A stretch of 64,000 nt of DNA, from positions 122,755-186,754 of the forward strand of contig NZ_JAQOSQ010000009.1 of the NCBI RefSeq assembly GCF_030068455.1, written 5' to 3'. The notes beneath the pieces were generated by a model. That model was not told the origin of the DNA. It worked only from the letters and a program-made list of their open reading frames with translations, and made no database searches. The stretch's first letter is position 1. Each line of letters opens with the position of its first letter. The stretch comes from Roseofilum casamattae BLCC-M143. Its GTDB lineage: Bacteria > Cyanobacteriota > Cyanobacteriia > Cyanobacteriales > Desertifilaceae. The position numbers were made by a program, and so were the translations under genes. Positions 59,217 to 64,000 of this stretch are shown in pieces.

Positions 59217-60935
59217 TTATTGACCTTCGCCTTCAGCCGTCCATTGGCTAATGCGGAAGATCACGAATTCAGCGGGACGCACCGGGGCAACGCCTACTTC
59301 AACATATAACCGTCCTAACATCATCGTGCGCGGAGTGTTTAGGTCGGCATCGCACTTCACGTAGAAGGCTTCGCCAGGATTGCCTCCCATAAGAGCGCCA
59401 GAACGCCACAGGTCGGTCAAGAAGCTGGTAATTGTCCGTTTTACCCGTTGCCAGAGGTCTTCGTCGTTGGGTTCAAAGACGACCCACTGCATTCCATTTT
59501 CGATGGATTTTTCAATGTAGCTCATCAAGCGGCGAACGCTGATATAGCGCCATTGGATATTGTCCGGTTCCACTAGAGTTCTAGCTCCCCAGATGCGGAT
59601 ACCTCGGTTGGGGAAGGGACGAATGCAGTTAATGCCGATAGGGTTGAGTAGTTCCTGTTCCCGGAAGTTGCAGTCGTAAGCGAGGCCGATGACTCCTCTA
59701 GGAACTTCGTTGGCGGGAGCTTTGTAGACGCCACGAGTTTCGTCGGTGCGCGACCAAACGCCTGCCATGTAGCCACTGGGAGGGATGGCAACGGGACGGC
59801 CGGCATTTCTCGGGTTGGGAACGCGAACCCATGGATAGTATATGGCCGCAAATTGGGAGCGACGGTTAAATTCTTCGCTTAACCACCGACTCATGTCTTG
59901 GGGTTTAACGCGGTCGGGAGGGGGATCGAGGATCACCATGCGGTTGGGAGCATTGGGAATGTCGCCATCAGCAGCACCTTCGCAAAGACTCACCATGACA
60001 TCCATAATGCCATGGAGTTGATCGATGTCGATCAGTCCGACTTCATAGACTTTCATCAGGTCGGGACAGGCCATGATCGTTACTTCATCGATCTCGAAGA
60101 GACCCCGAACGCCGGTGCGATCGTCTCGTACTCCTTCCAAGTGTTGGGAGAAACGTTCTGGAGCGGGCATGACCAGGGGAGGACTCACTTCATAGAGTCC
60201 ATTGCTCGGTCGCCGGGCTAGGGGAGACCCGCTAATGGAGAGATCCATTGCTGAGATGTATTCCGATTCTTCCAGAGCCGTCACCACGTAAGTCGCTACG
60301 GAGGCATCGACTTGCGCATTCATGCTTAGGCTCTCAAACCGTTCGAGTTCTTCATCCCCTTGGGAGATAACAACGGTGAAGAATTCTCCAGTATTGGCGG
60401 TGATGGTTGTGCTGGAAGGATCGGCATCTTCGGGTGGGGGCTTGGGTTCGCTATCCATCACTTGGACGCGAATGGAGCGATCGATCGGAGCCAGCATTCC
60501 GTTGACCGAACCGCTGTCTGAGGAGGCAGTTATCCCAGAGTTGGGTTGGATCGAAAACTGGAGTGAAGGGCGAGAGCGCCGGTTGCTGACAACCGTTCCA
60601 ACTTGGTTGGCTTCAGGTTCTGGAGAACCGGGGAGCCGAGTCCCAATACTGACAACCCAACAGCGACCGCCACCGTTGAGAAACCAGCCAAATACGCTCA
60701 GGGGCAAATAAGCTCCAAAGTCGGTAAATCCGTCCGAGTTAGGACGGCCAAAGTATTGCAGATACTGATCCCAGGTCGTGACCAACATGGGCTTGAACGG
60801 CTCGGCACCGCCCCGAATGTCTTCGGTGAAACCAACGAAGCCACCAACAGCAGTGGGAACCCCTTCAATGGGCCGACTGCCGCGATCGACTTCTTCGATA
60901 TAAACACCTGGTGCAAAATAATCAAGTCTCGCCAT
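59217..60935 (-). CDS. eCIS contractile sheath protein
   Basis: 572-residue sheath subunit from ATG 60935 (MARLDYFAPGVYIEEVDRGS), with GGAAGGA in front; the longer frame to 61076 lacks sheath character. The N-terminus is that of phage T4-like sheath proteins (APGVYIEEVDRGSRPIEGVPT AVGGF, split here). The C-terminal conserved domain has IWGARTLVEPDNIQWRYISV, VFEPNDEDLWQRVKRTI and GEAFYVKCDADLNTP, then VEVGVAPVRPAEFVIFRISQ. It forms the contracting outer cylinder. First gene of the minus-strand run and divergent from the cap gene. Confidence 0.9.
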   Translation of the reverse strand: MARLDYFAPGVYIEEVDRGSRPIEGVPTAVGGFVGFTEDIRGGAEPFKPMLVTTWDQYLQYFGRPNSDGFTDFGAYLPLSVFGWFLNGGGRCWVVSIGTRLPGSPEPEANQVGTVVSNRRSRPSLQFSIQPNSGITASSDSGSVNGMLAPIDRSIRVQVMDSEPKPPPEDADPSSTTITANTGEFFTVVISQGDEELERFESLSMNAQVDASVATYVVTALEESEYISAMDLSISGSPLARRPSNGLYEVSPPLVMPAPERFSQHLEGVRDDRTGVRGLFEIDEVTIMACPDLMKVYEVGLIDIDQLHGIMDVMVSLCEGAADGDIPNAPNRMVILDPPPDRVKPQDMSRWLSEEFNRRSQFAAIYYPWVRVPNPRNAGRPVAIPPSGYMAGVWSRTDETRGVYKAPANEVPRGVIGLAYDCNFREQELLNPIGINCIRPFPNRGIRIWGARTLVEPDNIQWRYISVRRLMSYIEKSIENGMQWVVFEPNDEDLWQRVKRTITSFLTDLWRSGALMGGNPGEAFYVKCDADLNTPRTMMLGRLYVEVGVAPVRPAEFVIFRISQWTAEGEGQ

Positions 60936-61283
60936 AATGGATTCCTTCCGAATGCCAAATTTTTGTGGAGAATTCCGGTCAAACGAATCATACGATCCGA
61001 AGGTAATGATATGGTAAAGACGAGAGAAATAATTGGTTTTCTTCCCTCTAAACCTTAGATAAACCGAATAGTGCAACCATACAATAGCTCGATCCTCGAT
61101 GACCAGCTTTTTTATGGTTTTTTGGCAAGTTTAATTTATCTTAACATATTTCAATGCAAGTTCATGAAACGATTTATTTCTCTGAAGAAAAGAAGAGAAA
61201 CTTAAGATCGGCGATCGCAGTTGCTGGTGGGTAATGCCGGTCGCTTATGCTAGCATTGGCTCAGCTTTAACTTAAAGAGACTG
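60936..61283. promoter_or_regulatory. Divergent promoter region of the eCIS sheath and cap genes
   Basis: 348 bases between divergent structural genes, AT-rich in the middle (TTTAATTTATCTTAACATATTTC at about 61128-61150, itself the best candidate for a -10 region on the minus strand). CTTAAAGAGACTG precedes the cap ATG with GAGA as a weak ribosome site. No operator can be named. Confidence 0.35.
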
Positions 61284-62597
61284 ATGGCCAATTATTTAGC
61301 GATCGCAACCGCTACAGCGACCCTACAGCGAATTATTCAACAAGCCGTGCAAGCTGATGTGGATGGCTCGCGGGTAACTACAGTTCGTCCTGACGGAGCT
61401 GGTGGAGGGATTCCAGAAACCGGAGTAAACCTCTATTTATATCACGTGAAACGCAATCCAGCCTTAACCAACCAAGATACGCCTAACTTCCAGCGACGGG
61501 GAGATATGGTCAAACGAAGGCAGGCTGCTCTAGATTTATTTTACGTAATCTCTTGTTACGGAAATGATGCTGAATTAGAACCGCAACGCCTTTTAGGAAG
61601 TGTGGCTCGTGCCCTGGAAGACCAACTGGAATTCACCCCATCGATGATTCGCGAGACGATTGACGATCCGACATTTGATTATTTAGAAGGCTCGGATTTA
61701 GCCGATCAAATCGATCAAATTCGGGCAGAATTTGTCTCGGTTTCTACCGATGAAATGTCGAAAATTTGGTCGGTATTTTTCCAAACTCCTCATGCATTGT
61801 CTGTCGTCTATAAAATTACGGTAATTTTAGTCGAAAGTGATGTTCCGGCGCAATCGTCTTTACCCGTGCGCGATCGCTATATGGTTGGCGGCCCCTTCCC
61901 AAAACAACCCGTCGTCAGTCAAGTTATCAATACTACAGGCAAATTTATGCCCATTGTAGCCAGCAGCACCCTGCGCATTCGCGGCCAATTCCTCTCCAGC
62001 GATATTGTCCACGTGCGCATTAACCAAGTAGAAGTAGCACCGCAACAAGTAAGCGACAATGAAATTATTTTGCCTCTACGTTTGATCGACAACACCTACC
62101 TCAGAGCTGGAGTACAATCATTAACCGTGATTCACCCGCAACTGCCTCCCGAGTCATCCGCCAATGGACGAGGGAGAGGACGCACCGAGACGGCCGCCAG
62201 CACGACTATACCCACACAAAAAGTACAATCCAATATTGCTCCCTTCGTTCTCCGTCCCAGCTTTCTCGGTTACGAACTGGTGGATATTGAAGGAACGGAA
62301 GAAGACCAACTTTCCGGAGAGATTCACGTGCGGACAAATGTTATGGTGGGCGCAGGACAGCGAGTGGTTTTAATGCTAAATAAATATACCACCGAAGATC
62401 CGGTTGCTTATCTGTTTAATAGCCGACCCATTCGCGAAGCTACCCAAAATCCAGAATTTCCCATTAGTAATATTCCGCCGGGAGAGTATTTAATTCGCGT
62501 TCAAGTTGATGGTGCTGAAAGTTTACTGACCGTAGACTCAGAGCGCACTAGTCCGACGTACGAGCAATATATCGGGCCGATTTTGACATTGGAGTAG
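61284..62597 (+). CDS. eCIS tail-terminator/cap protein (DUF4255, Pvc16-like)
   Basis: 437-residue protein. Residues 1-190 are a DUF4255 domain (AIATATATLQRIIQQAVQAD, GVNLYLYHVKRNPALTN, QRRGDMVKRRQAALDLFYVISCYG, and SKIWSVFFQTPHALSVVYKITVILV), as in Afp16/Pvc16, which caps the distal end of tube and sheath and fixes their length. Residues about 215-290 look like an IPT/TIG immunoglobulin-like domain (SSTLRIRGQFLSSDIVHVRI). The last part is beta-rich (IPPGEYLIRVQVDGAESLLTVD). Such C-terminal extensions may decide where the particle docks. Transcribed away from the sheath run. Confidence 0.85.
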   Translation: MANYLAIATATATLQRIIQQAVQADVDGSRVTTVRPDGAGGGIPETGVNLYLYHVKRNPALTNQDTPNFQRRGDMVKRRQAALDLFYVISCYGNDAELEPQRLLGSVARALEDQLEFTPSMIRETIDDPTFDYLEGSDLADQIDQIRAEFVSVSTDEMSKIWSVFFQTPHALSVVYKITVILVESDVPAQSSLPVRDRYMVGGPFPKQPVVSQVINTTGKFMPIVASSTLRIRGQFLSSDIVHVRINQVEVAPQQVSDNEIILPLRLIDNTYLRAGVQSLTVIHPQLPPESSANGRGRGRTETAASTTIPTQKVQSNIAPFVLRPSFLGYELVDIEGTEEDQLSGEIHVRTNVMVGAGQRVVLMLNKYTTEDPVAYLFNSRPIREATQNPEFPISNIPPGEYLIRVQVDGAESLLTVDSERTSPTYEQYIGPILTLE

Positions 62598-62835
62598 TTC
62601 AAACTCTCATCAAATTCTAAGAAAACGCTCGAAGATCGATCGATTCGTTGTTTGCTGAAATTGGGTGATGAACTTCAATTAGCAATCGTGACGTTCATCA
62701 CAATATTTCATTGGGCTTATACATAATATGTAGATAAGGAAACAAACAGTTCATCACGCAGTCTAAATGTTTGGTGTTACTGCAATTCCGACAAAACTTC
62801 GAGATAATTCATTGCTCCAACCCAAGCCAATACTG

Positions 62836-63564
62836 ATGGTTAAGAACATTATGGACTCTAAATTTCTGGCTGGCTTAACTGCAACAGTTGCATTCACGGG
62901 ATTAATGGCTCATGCTGGAGCGGCTAATGCTCTGGTTAAAACCTACACAACTACCTTCGATCTGGCTCCCACAGATATTACGGATGAATCCTTATTGATA
63001 CAAAAGTTTGACAGCAGTCTGGGCGTGCTGGAAGGAGTTACGATTGGCTTTGATGCCCAAATTGTAGGCAATGCTCAGACCGAGAGCCTCGATGCGCAAG
63101 CTCAAACTCTCACGTTCAATCTGTTGGGCGATTTGACGTTAGTTGAAGCGACCGATACGCTGGATAATCCTTTATTTGCAGAGTCTGTGAGTGAATCCGC
63201 ATCGTTTGATGCTACTGCCTTTGATGGTGCTATAGATTTTGGCGGTACTTCCGGTCAAACCTTTGCAGGTCTGACGGGTGTATTCAGCGGGACGGAAACT
63301 TATTCAGACCAAGCAATATTGGACTTCTTTACGGGAGGTGGCGATGTGGAGTTCTTATTCTCCGCTGCTACTAATGCTAGCGTGACTGGTGCCGCTAATC
63401 TGGCTTCGATTATTTCAACCCAGGCCGCAGCAAGCGTGACCGTCAGCTATAACTATTCTGAGGTAGTAACTGAAGATGTGCCCGAACCTTCTGCTCTGCT
63501 TGGTTTAGGTTTAGTTGCTGGTGTTGGTATGTTAGCGACCAAAAAATATCGCGAGCGGGTATAG
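62836..63564 (+). CDS. PEP-CTERM sorting-domain exported protein
   Basis: 242-residue protein from ATG 62836 (MVKNIMDSKFLAGLTATVAF); an upstream extension to 62767 has no signal-peptide character. The signal peptide ends near an AxA site (HAGAANA). The mature part is acidic, Thr/Asp-rich and probably beta-sandwich. The C-terminus carries the PEP-CTERM tripartite tag: VPEPSALLGLG, a hydrophobic helix, and KKYRERV. An exosortase elsewhere in the genome would process it, exporting it to the cell surface or extracellular matrix. Ligand or function not evident. Confidence 0.85.
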   Translation: MVKNIMDSKFLAGLTATVAFTGLMAHAGAANALVKTYTTTFDLAPTDITDESLLIQKFDSSLGVLEGVTIGFDAQIVGNAQTESLDAQAQTLTFNLLGDLTLVEATDTLDNPLFAESVSESASFDATAFDGAIDFGGTSGQTFAGLTGVFSGTETYSDQAILDFFTGGGDVEFLFSAATNASVTGAANLASIISTQAAASVTVSYNYSEVVTEDVPEPSALLGLGLVAGVGMLATKKYRERV

Positions 63565-63764
63565 ACATTAAGGAAACGCTCCTCAATTGAACGACAGATA
63601 AATTACGACTTTTGGAATATTTTACCCCACATTCCGCGCGACAAAATGTAGTATAAGAACTCGAGGAAAAGCATTGAGTATTTAAGCTTACTGAAAAAAG
63701 TCGGAACAAAGTTCCCTCAGACTGTCATACTAGAGAGGAAATAGACGAAAGTCAACTCTCAGAT

Positions 63765-64000
63765 ATGTCAGTAGAAATAAGTAATATAGACCATTTAGGA
63801 TTGGTAGCAGGCATCATTGATTCTATTGGAATGGAAGGAAAAATTAATGAAATCCTAGGTGAGCAAAGAGGGGAAAAAATCAGTGCCGGTCAAGTAGTCA
63901 AAGGGATGATCTTAAATGGACTAGGATTAGTGTCATCTCCTTTATATTTATTTAGCAAGTTCTTTCAAGGAAAAGCCATAGAGCATTTAATTGGGCCCGG
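63765..64000 (+). mobile_element. IS1634-type transposase, 5' part (cut by window edge)
   Basis: ATG 63765 opens a frame, MSVEISNIDHLGLVAGIIDS and onward (INEILGEQRGEKISAGQVVK, LNGLGLVSSPLYLFSKFFQG), that runs off the window. This is the DUF4277 N-terminal domain of IS1634/IS4-like DDE transposases. The left end of the element should lie in 63690-63764, where TCGGAACAAAGTTCC is an inverted-repeat-like sequence. The composition is more AT-rich than the neighbouring genes. Confidence 0.8.

Overview
The window is chromosomal DNA of a cyanobacterium. The octamer GCGATCGC (HIP1) recurs throughout. Genes typical of the phylum are present: a divergent phycobiliprotein with a phycobilisome linker, a Psb32-like TPM protein, the mntCAB order, a 6S RNA just after purK, XisI, Uma2, CHAT and PEP-CTERM proteins, and DUF3326/DUF3727/DUF2237/DUF4255 families. 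Dispersed palindromes, heptanucleotide tandem repeats and transposon remnants suggest a repeat-rich, probably filamentous species. The sequence alone does not give a genus.

Layout. 0-2.6 kb: end of an eCIS-type DUF4157 protein. 2.8-5.5 kb: Mn2+ ABC transporter mntCAB. 5.6-19.5 kb: housekeeping and conserved genes (VOC protein, two cNMP-binding proteins, xisI with an xisH stump, a conserved-TM-helix channel-like protein, OsmC, purK, 6S RNA, ferredoxin, CPBP protease). 19.7-28.4 kb: a PAS/GGDEF/EAL protein, a TPR-CHAT protein, Uma2 genes and an unrecognised two-gene unit; this is the most repeat-laden part. 28.6-34.1 kb: envelope genes (mltG, TolQ/MotA-like, DUF2993) and the phycobilisome-like pair. 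34.2-44.5 kb: a second CHAT protein, a TMEM175-like protein, an oxidoreductase with its HxlR regulator, an NYN nuclease, tRNA-Asn, an aminotransferase, USP, Psb32-like and a DUF697 GTPase.

44.8-53.2 kb is the most unusual part: eight closely spaced genes on the + strand behind one good promoter. They encode a fold-III PLP decarboxylase, a PhnZ-type HD oxygenase, an ATP-grasp ligase, a GBBH-like 2-oxoglutarate dioxygenase fused to an alanine-dehydrogenase/PNT-like domain, a NodB/WbmS-like deacetylase, a methyltransferase, a DUF2785 protein and an SDR. I infer an undescribed pathway that makes or remodels an amino-acid-derived compound. On its left lies a deleted copy of the locus that flanks it on the right: the 3' end of the 53.2-54.5 kb gene joined directly to the 3' end of murF. 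This marks the cluster as inserted.

55.0-62.6 kb: murF, then part of an extracellular contractile injection system: a DUF6760-like small protein, two chaperone-like paralogs, three tube paralogs and the sheath on the - strand, and a DUF4255 cap protein divergently on the + strand. Baseplate, spike, tape-measure and AAA+ genes are not in the window. The DUF4157 protein at the left edge may belong to the same system. The window ends with a PEP-CTERM protein and the start of an IS1634-type transposase.
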